Positions 41,307 to 50,505 of a stretch of DNA of 64,000 nucleotides are shown in pieces. Location: positions 1-64,000 of the forward strand of contig PBEB01000069.1 of assembly GCA_002717505.1 (NCBI GenBank), written 5' to 3'. This stretch comes from Leptospiraceae bacterium (GTDB lineage: Bacteria > Spirochaetota > Leptospiria > Leptospirales > Leptonemataceae). Numbering within the stretch: position 1 is the first letter of the stretch; each line of letters starts with the position of its first letter. The notes under the pieces were generated by a model, which had not been told where the DNA came from, did no database searches, and saw only the letters and a program-made list of their open reading frames with translations. Made by a program: the position numbers and the translations under genes.

Positions 41307-43541
41307 ATGCGAATCTCATTCAGTCTGAAGGTAGCAATTGCAATTGCCTTTGTTTCCCTGGCCGCCTCCACCTCTGCCATGGGTTATTACTACCTGCAAT
41401 TAAAAGACAAAGTCTGGTCGGAAATGAGTCGGAGGCTTCGAGACATTGGAAAAACCGGGCAGGCTCTGTTCACCGAAGAGCAGCGCCAGGCCATGGTGGC
41501 CTTGAGTCGAGAAATGCAGGAAAGCCAGGAGGGAGTAACTGATGAATTCCTGGCAAGCATTCCAGAGGATGAGTTTCAGGAGGCCATCCCGCGCAAGAAG
41601 TCCCTGGAGATGGAACAAAGCCGGGAGTTCCAGATGCTGGCTCAATCACTGCGACTCATCAAAGCCGGGACTTTTTCCGATCCAGTGTATCCGGAAAAAC
41701 TGGATCAGCAACTGAATCGTCCAGATCAATCCACAACTCTGAAATATACCTATCTTCTTGCGCCCATCGATGAAAGTCCTGATTTCGAAATCGTGCGCTT
41801 CCTCGGAGATGCGGACTACGAAGAAATTGATATGAACGGCAACGGCGAAATCGATGACGATGAAGTAGGCGTCCCCGCAGGTTTGCTATACAACATCTCA
41901 GAACAACCCAGGATGCGAGAAGCATTTCGTACGGGAAAAGTTACGAATACCGATGAGGCCTTTGCCGATGCATGGGGCGTCTGGTATAGCGCAATGGTAC
42001 CGATTAAAGACAAAGATGGAAAGGTCATTGCTGTTCTGGGCCTGGACATGGACGTAGACTCAGATTTGAACCTCCTGGACTGGTTCTTCTGGGTTGCGGT
42101 TACCAGTCTGATCGTCATCTTTTTTGTTACCCTGGCTGCTGCTTATCTGATTGCCCGTTATCTGGCCACACCCATCGAAAAGCTGCGAAAGGCTGCAGAG
42201 CAAGTGCAGGACAGAGACTTCAATACTCGTGTTGAGGTCAATAGCGGGGATGAACTGGGTCTACTTGCGGATGCCTTTAATGACATGGTGCGCGAAATTC
42301 GCATCTATTCCGATCAGCTAGAAGATATGGTGGCGGATCGGACGGCTCGCCTGGAGGACACACTGAAACAGGTTCAGCAGTTAAAGAGGCAGCAGGATGG
42401 AGATTATTATCTTTCAACGCTGCTGACGAATCCTCTCTTTAAGAATCGAAACAATAGTGCAAGAATCAGTACCGAGTTTTTGCTCCGTCAAAAGAAGCAG
42501 TTTTCTTTTCGCCGCTGGAGAGCGGAGCTTGGGGGTGACCTCTGTATCAGTGGGAACGTTAAGTTTAACGGCAGTCGCTGGGTTATGTTTTTCAACGGAG
42601 ATGCCATGGGTAAATCCATGCAGGGAGCCGGTGGTGCTCTGGTTATGGGCTCTCTGATCAATTCCATAATGGTGCGATCTTCGGCCAACGATCGGGACCT
42701 TCGGATTGCCCCGGAGCAGTGGATGCGCGAAACCCATGCTGAGATTCAGAGAATATTCGAAACCTTCGATGGAAGTATGTATGTGAGCGGAGCGCTGGGA
42801 ATCATCGAGGAAGGTTCCGGTAGAATGTATTATCTAAATGCCGAACATCCGCATACGGTGCTTTATAGAAATTCCCACGCTGCTTTTCTGGAGGAGGAGA
42901 TAAGTACTCGCAAATTCGGTATGCCAGATGTGGGAGATCCTCAGATCTTCGAATACCAGCTTGAGCCGGGAGATGTTCTTATCGTGGGCTCGGACGGTCG
43001 GGATGATCTGGAGATTTCCTCAAATACGGAGGGCCGGATCATCAATCAAAATGAAGAGCTTTTCCTGAATGTATGCGAAAGCACAGGTGGTAAGCTTCAG
43101 GGTATGGTGGAAAAACTTCAGGAAATTGGAGGAATCACCGATGACCTTTCACTAATACGCGTGGAATTCGCACCGGTGACTGCAGCTCTAGAGGAAGGGC
43201 CTGCCATCAAACAGCTGCTCCAGCGAAAGGAGTTTTCAAGAGCCCTGGAGGCACTGGAAGAGAAACCGGGGCCGGACTCAACCATTGATCTCTATCACAA
43301 AGGGCTCTGTTTGTGGAAACTGAATCGTAGCCAGGAGGCTCTGGATTATCTCTACGCTGCTGAAGATGAATTGGCAAATCATACAGCCATGCTTCGCTTA
43401 CTTGCTCGAGTTTACCTGGATCTTGGTGACTCGGTGCAGGCTCGAATTCATGCGGAGAGAGCCCTGGATCTAGATCCTCAGGATGAGCGAGCTCAGCGAA
43501 TTATTGCTCGCATTGATCAGCAGTTTCCTGTGTCCGGGTAG
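41307..43541 (+). CDS. Sensor phosphatase with EF-hand loop, HAMP, SpoIIE/PP2C, TPR
   Basis: 744 aa, paralogue of the gene at 28420. Membrane helix 1 (VAIAIAFVSLAASTSAMGYYYL), periplasmic sensor (~35-250) ending in a Cache-like VWYSAMVPIKDKDGKVIAVLGLDM, helix 2 (WVAVTSLIVIFFVTLAAAYLI), HAMP, coiled coil, and a SpoIIE phosphatase with LGGDLC, NGDAMGKSMQG, GSDGRDDL and TDDLSLI metal residues; a short TPR tail ends the protein. Inside the sensor a canonical EF-hand loop, DMNGNGEIDDDE (bases 41829-41864), has Asp1, Asn3, Asn5, Gly6, Ile8, Asp9 and Glu12, so calcium binding is likely. ATG 41307 has AGGA eight bases upstream; an in-frame ATG at 41274 is the alternative. Confidence 0.9.
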   Translation: MRISFSLKVAIAIAFVSLAASTSAMGYYYLQLKDKVWSEMSRRLRDIGKTGQALFTEEQRQAMVALSREMQESQEGVTDEFLASIPEDEFQEAIPRKKSLEMEQSREFQMLAQSLRLIKAGTFSDPVYPEKLDQQLNRPDQSTTLKYTYLLAPIDESPDFEIVRFLGDADYEEIDMNGNGEIDDDEVGVPAGLLYNISEQPRMREAFRTGKVTNTDEAFADAWGVWYSAMVPIKDKDGKVIAVLGLDMDVDSDLNLLDWFFWVAVTSLIVIFFVTLAAAYLIARYLATPIEKLRKAAEQVQDRDFNTRVEVNSGDELGLLADAFNDMVREIRIYSDQLEDMVADRTARLEDTLKQVQQLKRQQDGDYYLSTLLTNPLFKNRNNSARISTEFLLRQKKQFSFRRWRAELGGDLCISGNVKFNGSRWVMFFNGDAMGKSMQGAGGALVMGSLINSIMVRSSANDRDLRIAPEQWMRETHAEIQRIFETFDGSMYVSGALGIIEEGSGRMYYLNAEHPHTVLYRNSHAAFLEEEISTRKFGMPDVGDPQIFEYQLEPGDVLIVGSDGRDDLEISSNTEGRIINQNEELFLNVCESTGGKLQGMVEKLQEIGGITDDLSLIRVEFAPVTAALEEGPAIKQLLQRKEFSRALEALEEKPGPDSTIDLYHKGLCLWKLNRSQEALDYLYAAEDELANHTAMLRLLARVYLDLGDSVQARIHAERALDLDPQDERAQRIIARIDQQFPVSG

Positions 43542-43941
43542 GGAGTGGCACTTTGCTGCCATTAGCTCATGAGGAAGGTGGTCTCGGCAACGGAGGCATT
43601 CCAGTTATTTGAGCTTATCCTTCTGCAATCCATCTGCCGAAAGCGGCGCAGATGAAACAGGATTGTACTATGGTACATTAAGTCCCTCCGTAGCCGAGCA
43701 TTTGACTGCGGAATGGTAATTATTACTTGCCTCCGTTCCTTCACGGTTCTAGAAACCGGGTGCGATGGATGCATTCAATCAAAGTCAAGCATCCACGTTT
43801 CCTCCATCCGGGGCAGTAGCAACATCCAGGCATCTTCCACCCATCTATGCTGCACTTTCCGAAACTGCCCTTTGTACCGGAGTGCTCCGATTCATTACCC
43901 TTTTTTCCGAGATAGCAGCTGACGTTACTTTGTTTCGAGCC
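43542..43941. other. No supported gene before the first TonB-dependent receptor
   Basis: About 400 bases. The receptor frame is open from 43765, but its translation there lacks protein-like features. The stretch presumably holds the receptor promoter. I looked for a cobalamin riboswitch, often found before TonB receptors, and did not find its conserved boxes. Confidence 0.45.
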
Positions 43942-46842
43942 TTGAACAGCAGGCTGAGAAATGTCCTGGTTCTTACGGTCTTATCCCTGCAGTTCTTAGG
44001 GGCCAGCTCACTTTTTGCGGAAACCGTTATCATCGGGGGCTTTGAGGCAAGAAATCGAGCAGAGCCCGCGGTTGAGCAGGCCATTCGCAATCAAATGAAG
44101 GCTGAGATGGAGCGCTCTAATCTCCAGGTAAAAATGATTGGCGATATGAAACCGTCTACAGTGTCAGAAGAAACCCTGGCCGGTAGTCATCTTTTCGTTT
44201 CCGGCTACTATTCCCGGAGCCAAAACGGAGTGCTTAATGTTTATGTACAGATATATCATCCGTCTTCCGGCGAAGTGATTGATGCATTTAATCGAATGGA
44301 TGTGGCCGAGAGAGTGAATGATTTTGCGGACATTGAGCTACCGGCGGAGGAGGTGCGAACTCCAGATTCGGAAGTCCTGGATATTGTAGCGCGAAGAGTG
44401 ACCATTCAAGTTCGGGTCAATGCATCGCGCCGAGTGAAGAGGGAAAATCTGGACCGATATATTCGTACCACCGATCTCGAGAATTCTTATGCCCTTCCGC
44501 TGGCGGAACGAGATCCCGATGTTGCAACCCGCGAGGTTTTTCAGCTTCTGGAGGAGCAAGAGGTAATCACCGCTACTAGAACCAGAAGTACTTTGAGAGA
44601 AGCGCCGGCCGCGGTGTATGTGATTACGGAGCAACAGATTCGTGAACGAGGTTACAGAACTCTGGTTGAGGCGCTTCAAGATCTTCCAGGATTTGATATA
44701 ATTCATACATATGGTATCTTCCCGGAGCTCATCCATCAGCGTGGGCTTGTTGGCAATAATCAGAAGACACTCCTCTATGTCGATGGAGTGCTGGACAACA
44801 ACCTGACAGAAGCGGCCATACTGGCCGGCAGCATTCGCTTCCCGCTACATAATGTGAAGCGAATCGAAGTGATTGCAGGCCCCGCTTCGGCTCTGTACGG
44901 GGCGAACGCATTCAATGGGGTGATCAATATTATCACTCAGGATTACGATGGAAATCCTACCAACGAAGCGGAGGTTACAGCGGGTGGATATAACAACCTG
45001 CAAAGACCAGGTTATGGAGCAAACGTTACTCTACGAGGGTCCACACCGGGTACCGAGAAACCATTTTCCTATTCTGTCAGTGGATACATGCATCGCACCG
45101 TTGGTCCCGATTTCAGTCACGTTGGCCGGTTGGATCGCACTGACATGGGAAAGAATGACCCTGCGTACGCAGTGGAATCGGAAATCTGTGGTGGACAATG
45201 TAATCCGGATGGCAGCTCGCTGGGGTATTGGTGGTCGCCCTATTTCAATGTGGCAAACTTGGACACATACAATATTACTGGTAAATTCCAGATGGGAAAC
45301 TTTCGCTTTCAGACTGTAAACTGGCAGTACTTACAAGGCGACGGAACCTTTGCCAACGGCACTCAGCAAATCGATACTGACAAACTGGGCTATCGAGGGT
45401 CAGCATGGAATTTTGAGAATCATAGCTTCACTTTTGGCTATCTGCACGAATTCAGCCCTTTTCTTTCTCTGGATACTGAGGCCGGAATTCGTCATACAGA
45501 AATACTTTCGAGCTCCGGAGAGCAATATCCCAACACAGCTGGCGTTCAGCCGTATTTCATCGCGGATCCTGCGAATACCAGTACGATCTATACCTATTCC
45601 AGGCCGGACCGAGCCTACGATTTTAAGCAACGCATCACATATAATCCCGGGGCGAAAGCAACCAGCGTCATCGGCTGGGAAGGAAATCATACCGTGGTGC
45701 CAGAGGCCTACGGTTCGGAAAAAAGGATTCGTACTTCGAACTATGCGATATACGGTCAGCAAATGTACCGGCCGGTCTCCAGTTTGCAGATTACCGGAGG
45801 CTACAGATATGATAATAGCACAGATTATGGACAATCCCATACGCCCAGGCTGGGCGCCGTGTATCAGGCAACGTCCGATCTTACGATAAAGCTTCTGCTG
45901 GGCACCGGATTTCGCGCACCAACAGCGTGGGAACTTTACAATGAAACGGCCCAGAGGTTAAGAAATGAAAACCTGGAGCCTGAGCGAATGCGATCGGTGG
46001 AAGTAGGGATTGGTTACCGATTTAAAGAACGGTACTATTTTTCAGTGCAGGCCTATCAGAATGAAATCGAAAATCTGATTCTGGAAGTCCAGACTTCTCA
46101 GAACAACCCATCCGGTGGAAACTGGAATCAAAACCAGAATGTGGGGGATGCGCGAATTGTTGGCGTGGAGTCCAGAACCGACTTTTTGATCCTGGATAAT
46201 CTTTCCCTGAATTTTAATCATACATTTTCGGAAGGATATTATCTCAACCTCCCCTATACGCTGGCTGTCTCTCCCACCACAAGGGGCCGGGCTGGAGCCG
46301 ACCCCTTGCAGGATGCTGCAGCATCGGTGATCGCCAGTGTTCGCACACAGGAAGCTGCGGTCCTGGCTCAGCTTGAACAATCGGTGCTGGATGCGGTGGC
46401 GGCGGTAAATCCGGAACTCCTGAACAATGCTCAATTCTTACGTGAGATTCGAAGTGCTCTACCATCGCAGCTATTGGAGCTGGACGGAGTGCCATCCAGG
46501 GGGCCTGTGCCCAACATTGCCAGGCATAAACTAAATCTCGGTATTACCTATTACCCTATCAAGACCCTCTCTCTGAACTTACGGATGAACTATGTATCTG
46601 AGCGAAGGACAATCTCAACAAATCCCGAGTCTACGATTCCGGCCTATTACTTCTGGGTGGGCAATATTCGATGGGAACAGCCCTTTGGTGTGGAAAGCAT
46701 GTACATGCAGCTTATGGTGCGCAATCTTACAAATGAGCAATTCTGGGATCCCGGAATTCGAACAGCCACCGGCGGATATTACCCAACCAGGCATCCTTTA
46801 GAGAACCGGAACATATGGCTAACTGTAGGATATCGATTCTAG
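43942..46842 (+). CDS. TonB-dependent receptor with N-terminal FlgO/LpoB-like domain, copy 1
   Basis: About 966 aa. Signal peptide NSRLRNVLVLTVLSLQFLGASSLFA, then a ~120-residue domain (ETVIIGGFEARNRAEPAVEQAIRNQMKAEMERSNLQVKMIGD ... LFVSGYYSRSQNGVLNVYVQIYHPSSGEVIDAF) resembling TolB-like N-terminal, FlgO or LpoB-type folds. A plug follows (VITATRTRSTLREAPAAVYVITEQQIRERGYRTLVEALQDLPGFDI ... VKRIEVIAGPASALYGANAFNGVINIIT) and a ~700-residue beta-barrel ending in LTVGYRF. Energy-coupled import of an unknown ligand across the outer membrane. The TTG at 43942 was chosen because it gives a normal signal peptide; the frame is open to ATG 43765, which would place the signal peptide after 60 extra residues. 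Confidence 0.85.
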   Translation: MNSRLRNVLVLTVLSLQFLGASSLFAETVIIGGFEARNRAEPAVEQAIRNQMKAEMERSNLQVKMIGDMKPSTVSEETLAGSHLFVSGYYSRSQNGVLNVYVQIYHPSSGEVIDAFNRMDVAERVNDFADIELPAEEVRTPDSEVLDIVARRVTIQVRVNASRRVKRENLDRYIRTTDLENSYALPLAERDPDVATREVFQLLEEQEVITATRTRSTLREAPAAVYVITEQQIRERGYRTLVEALQDLPGFDIIHTYGIFPELIHQRGLVGNNQKTLLYVDGVLDNNLTEAAILAGSIRFPLHNVKRIEVIAGPASALYGANAFNGVINIITQDYDGNPTNEAEVTAGGYNNLQRPGYGANVTLRGSTPGTEKPFSYSVSGYMHRTVGPDFSHVGRLDRTDMGKNDPAYAVESEICGGQCNPDGSSLGYWWSPYFNVANLDTYNITGKFQMGNFRFQTVNWQYLQGDGTFANGTQQIDTDKLGYRGSAWNFENHSFTFGYLHEFSPFLSLDTEAGIRHTEILSSSGEQYPNTAGVQPYFIADPANTSTIYTYSRPDRAYDFKQRITYNPGAKATSVIGWEGNHTVVPEAYGSEKRIRTSNYAIYGQQMYRPVSSLQITGGYRYDNSTDYGQSHTPRLGAVYQATSDLTIKLLLGTGFRAPTAWELYNETAQRLRNENLEPERMRSVEVGIGYRFKERYYFSVQAYQNEIENLILEVQTSQNNPSGGNWNQNQNVGDARIVGVESRTDFLILDNLSLNFNHTFSEGYYLNLPYTLAVSPTTRGRAGADPLQDAAASVIASVRTQEAAVLAQLEQSVLDAVAAVNPELLNNAQFLREIRSALPSQLLELDGVPSRGPVPNIARHKLNLGITYYPIKTLSLNLRMNYVSERRTISTNPESTIPAYYFWVGNIRWEQPFGVESMYMQLMVRNLTNEQFWDPGIRTATGGYYPTRHPLENRNIWLTVGYRF

Positions 46843-47016
46843 GGCGTCACAGCACATCTATGCAAGTGTAAGCCCGGCCAGGGTCCTATTGTAACTCATG
46901 TTCGATAGGCAGTTTTATTACGCGAATTGCTTGATTTTTTGTATCAGGGCTGGTCCGCTTCGAAGCCCCATTTTAGACCTGCCATCCGCGGAGAGGTAAA
47001 ATGTGGTTCTGGAACT

Positions 47017-49845
47017 ATGAAACCGGAATACCTACAGGTAACGTTTCTTGCCCTGCTTTTATTACCCGGGTTGCAGGCAGAGCAACCAGGGAGTGGCACG
47101 ATTCTTATTGGCCCTTTTCAACCCTATGAATCAGACATCGACTTGCAGCTTCAGACCGACATTCGATCGGCCATCAAGCAGAAACTGAATGAGCATGGCT
47201 ACAATGTAATTTTCGCGCGCACTCGCACCAGGGAGTCCGCAATGAAGGAAGCGGCGGCAAGCAATGCTGATTTTCTGGTCTCCGGATACTATCGAAACGG
47301 AGCGATTAACCTGGAGTTATTTGGCCAAATCTATGACCCAGAGACCGGCTACGTGGTGGATGCAATTAACGTTTCGGACAACCTGGAAAGGCTTGGCGAC
47401 TTGCAGGGAATTGAAAATTTACAACTGGATCGAGATGAGCTAAAAGAGTCAAATCCAGACCGGATCGATGAATTCTCAAGAAAGATCTCAATACGAATTC
47501 GCTCAAATCCTGATAAGCAAGAACGTCGCTTTAATATAGATGAAAACATTTTAAGTCATCCCATTGGCGAAGATAAAAACTTTCCCATTCGAGAGAGTTC
47601 CGGGTCCGGGAGTGAAGATGTATTTCAAGTCCTGACGGAGCAGGAAGTGACCGTTGCTTCAAACGTGGTCCGAGCACTGGAAAAGCAGCCGGTATCGGTT
47701 TCGATTATTGATCGGCAGAGGATTCAATTGAGCGGGGCCAGAACCATAAATGAAGTGCTCATGATCTATGTTCCTGGATTCTTTCTGGTGGAGGATCAGG
47801 ACGATGTCATTGCAGCGTTTAGAGGGCTCGCCCCGGATAACAATGCGAAGGTTCTGATGCTTCTGAATGGTCAGAACATCAACACCGAATGGTTCTGGGG
47901 TCCCCCGGATGCCTTGCTTCAAGGGATGGATCTGCAATACATTGAACGGATTGAGGTTATTCGAGGTCCGGGATCAGTGACGCTCGGGCAGGGAGCCCTT
48001 CTGGGGGTGATCAACATAGTTACACGAAATGGTGCCACGCATCGGAACTCAGTAATTACAGCCTCCACCGGAAAGGATGGCTACGGTCACCTTTCCTTTC
48101 AGTCCGGAATCAGAGGGCAAGAGGTTCCGGACTTTCATGCGTATGCTTATATGGGGCGTAGTTACTATCCGGGGCAGACCATGCGAAATGACGCTTATGC
48201 CAGGGATAAGGGATATGAGGGTGTAGATGACCTGCGATTGCAGAATGCATACGACTTTCAGATCAGGCCCACGGGGAACATAAACACTTCCTTTGAAGAA
48301 GTGGTTACCAATGGAGCGGGCCCAATTTTTCAGCAAGACGGATTTTCTCTCGTTCAGAGAAGAACCGTATTCACTTCAGGAAACCGACTGAAGCGCGGCG
48401 AAAACACTACGGCGATGACGACTCTTGCCTACAATGATTTGGAGCTAGATCTTTTTTATACGGATCAGCAACGCGATATCTACAATTTTTACAGGGATCG
48501 GAACGAAGTACAGAATATCATACGCCATGCGAACGGTCATTATTCCTTTGGCCTTGGATCCGAGGCCACCCTGCGCCTGGGGACATTCTTTACCCAGGAT
48601 GATGTTATCTTGCATTCCCATAGTGGCTTCATAATGGGAGGAACCAGGGAGGAGCGTTACGGAGGCTCTATGCTGCTGAACTGGAAGACTTCGCGTAACA
48701 ATCAGCTTGCCGTGGGAGTGGAGTATCGCAAATACGATATGGGCCTGCCAGATAAGAATGGCAATAATTTCATTGTAAACCAGGCAAATTCCACGCTACT
48801 GGGAAATGTAAATCAAACACATCAGTATGTATATACCAATACGATAGACGTAGCCTCATTCTTCGTAGAGGACTTCTATAGTCTGAGCAATTCCCTGGAT
48901 CTGTTTGCAGCCTTTCGTTATGACAAACAACGATACTGGGGGGCCAACATTTCCCCTCGCCTGGGAATGCTGTATCGATGGGATCGGGACCTTCGCTTTA
49001 GAGTCTCCTTTCAGGAAGGATTCCGCGGCTCTCCTGGAGTGGCCTATTCTGGCGGATTCCAGAAAGATGGTCACCTCAGAACAGACAACTTTGACGATAT
49101 TGAAGCGGCCGGCATTCCGAATCCTGATGGAAGCGGAATCTATCGAAATATCCCCAGAACCAAGCCCGAAAAGATGAAGAGTTTTGAACTGGCCGCAAAC
49201 TACCAGTTCAGCGAAGGCTGGGAGCTGGAGTTCATTACATTCTACAATCGGCTGAAAAACATAATCGATGTGGGTGTCTTATTTCAGGATCCGGCTACTT
49301 TTCTTATGCCTCAAGTGGGAAACGATGAACCCGGTGACTGGAACGGATTCTGGTTTTACAAGAACAACATAGGTGAGCTCAGGCAGGTGGGTGCAGAATT
49401 TGGTCTTCGATACAGATCTCGGACTCTGGACATTGGCCTGAATCACTCCGTGGTACGAGTTGTATCTGCTTCCAGTCAAAACATTGGTGGGATGTATCTG
49501 ACCACAGATTCGGAGAACAAACATCACAGGGCTTATCCGGAAAACGTGTTTCGCGCAAATTTTATATATTCGCCCGTTCAGAGTTGGACCCTGTCTATGA
49601 ATTATCTATATTTTCCGAACTGGTACAGTCCCAACGGCAATCGTGTGGAAGGTAGTCAGCTTCTCAATGCAGGTGTTGCCTACGATATCAATGAACACAT
49701 GGAAATAAGCCTGGTGGGCAAAAATCTTCTAAACTACACAAATCCCTTTCCCATGAATGCAAATGCTGGCGGGCGGGATCTGTCCGATGGGGCGGCTTCC
49801 CTCGAGGAAACCACCTACTGGCTTACCTTTCGCTTCACTTTTTAG
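47017..49845 (+). CDS. TonB-dependent receptor with N-terminal FlgO/LpoB-like domain, copy 2
   Basis: 942 aa. Signal peptide MKPEYLQVTFLALLLLPGLQA, then the same kind of N-terminal domain as its neighbour (GTILIGPFQPYESDIDLQLQTDIRSAIKQKLNEHGYNVIFAR ... NADFLVSGYYRNGAINLELFGQIYDPETGYVVDAI), plug (EVTVASNVVRALEKQPVSVSIIDRQRIQLSGARTINEVLMIYVPGF ... IERIEVIRGPGSVTLGQGALLGVINIVT) and a barrel ending in LTFRFTF. No STN domain is seen. Start ATG 47017 fits the signal peptide; GGAA is upstream. A separate ATG at 47001 in another frame (after GAGAGG) encodes a peptide that overlaps this start. It follows copy 1 by 174 bases. Confidence 0.88.
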   Translation: MKPEYLQVTFLALLLLPGLQAEQPGSGTILIGPFQPYESDIDLQLQTDIRSAIKQKLNEHGYNVIFARTRTRESAMKEAAASNADFLVSGYYRNGAINLELFGQIYDPETGYVVDAINVSDNLERLGDLQGIENLQLDRDELKESNPDRIDEFSRKISIRIRSNPDKQERRFNIDENILSHPIGEDKNFPIRESSGSGSEDVFQVLTEQEVTVASNVVRALEKQPVSVSIIDRQRIQLSGARTINEVLMIYVPGFFLVEDQDDVIAAFRGLAPDNNAKVLMLLNGQNINTEWFWGPPDALLQGMDLQYIERIEVIRGPGSVTLGQGALLGVINIVTRNGATHRNSVITASTGKDGYGHLSFQSGIRGQEVPDFHAYAYMGRSYYPGQTMRNDAYARDKGYEGVDDLRLQNAYDFQIRPTGNINTSFEEVVTNGAGPIFQQDGFSLVQRRTVFTSGNRLKRGENTTAMTTLAYNDLELDLFYTDQQRDIYNFYRDRNEVQNIIRHANGHYSFGLGSEATLRLGTFFTQDDVILHSHSGFIMGGTREERYGGSMLLNWKTSRNNQLAVGVEYRKYDMGLPDKNGNNFIVNQANSTLLGNVNQTHQYVYTNTIDVASFFVEDFYSLSNSLDLFAAFRYDKQRYWGANISPRLGMLYRWDRDLRFRVSFQEGFRGSPGVAYSGGFQKDGHLRTDNFDDIEAAGIPNPDGSGIYRNIPRTKPEKMKSFELAANYQFSEGWELEFITFYNRLKNIIDVGVLFQDPATFLMPQVGNDEPGDWNGFWFYKNNIGELRQVGAEFGLRYRSRTLDIGLNHSVVRVVSASSQNIGGMYLTTDSENKHHRAYPENVFRANFIYSPVQSWTLSMNYLYFPNWYSPNGNRVEGSQLLNAGVAYDINEHMEISLVGKNLLNYTNPFPMNANAGGRDLSDGAASLEETTYWLTFRFTF

Positions 49846-49916
49846 ATATTCCGGTGTTGGCCTGTAGCTTATTTTAGGATCTGTCTCAATTATTCTCGAT
49901 TAAATGCAGTCTGCCA

Positions 49917-50276
49917 CTAGAAGCCGCCCTGAAACAGAGAGCCATCAAAGAACTCGGCAGGCGAAAGTCCGCAAGGCTGGGCCGCCGCATCGCATGTGCC
50001 CCATAGAATCATATTTGTACAGGCATCCACATCTTTACTTGAATAATAGGCCCCATCCAGTATCTTTCTGGGGTTTTCGGTAAACTGAAGGTACAGATAA
50101 GCGCCACCGGTTTCGGTGATGCCGCATTGTGCAATCTTCACCAATCGGGCATCGTTAATGCGATTCAGCGCCTCCTTTCTGGTGATTACGTCCGGTCCGT
50201 CTACTCCATAGTAGGAGCCGGAACAGCAAACCAGGACCAGAGCTATTGCCAGGGCGGCCCTTTTCTGAATTCGCAA
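49917..50276 (-). CDS. Small lipoprotein, unknown function
   Basis: 119 aa. The signal RIQKRAALAIALVLVCCSGSYYG has a lipobox (LVCC/VCCS). The mature part contains VITRKEALNRINDARLVKIAQCGITETGGAYLYLQFTENP and several cysteines (AQC, DACT, GTCDAAAQPC) that may form disulfides. A TTG start at 50276 is proposed because it gives the signal peptide; an AGGAGG lies about 20 bases further upstream and the frame is open to 50477 with non-protein-like translation. No family recognised. Confidence 0.6.
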   Translation of the reverse strand: MRIQKRAALAIALVLVCCSGSYYGVDGPDVITRKEALNRINDARLVKIAQCGITETGGAYLYLQFTENPRKILDGAYYSSKDVDACTNMILWGTCDAAAQPCGLSPAEFFDGSLFQGGF

Positions 50277-50505
50277 GAGGGCAGGTGGGATGCCCTCCTG
50301 GGGACTTGTGGGTCCCGATGCTCCGGGGGACCGGGAATTAGCTGTCAGATTCGCGCTGAGTCTCAGAGTGTTCTCCTCAAAAGAAATCCATCTGAGTGTG
50401 AGCCACATAGCTCTTCCATTCAATCTTTTTTCAAACGCTGCGAATCTGTAAGTAACGTTGGTTATCTTCCCTGGCAATATTCTCTCTGGATGGAAGTCTT
50501 CCTGG

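Noticed and set aside
43542-43941. Cobalamin or other riboswitch before the TonB-dependent receptors
   Set aside because: The conserved boxes of known vitamin riboswitches were not found; only an unstructured promoter region is visible.
45350-45889. Alternate-frame open reading frames within the first TonB-dependent receptor
   Set aside because: Out-of-frame shadows of a receptor with a continuous plug and barrel; no independent support.
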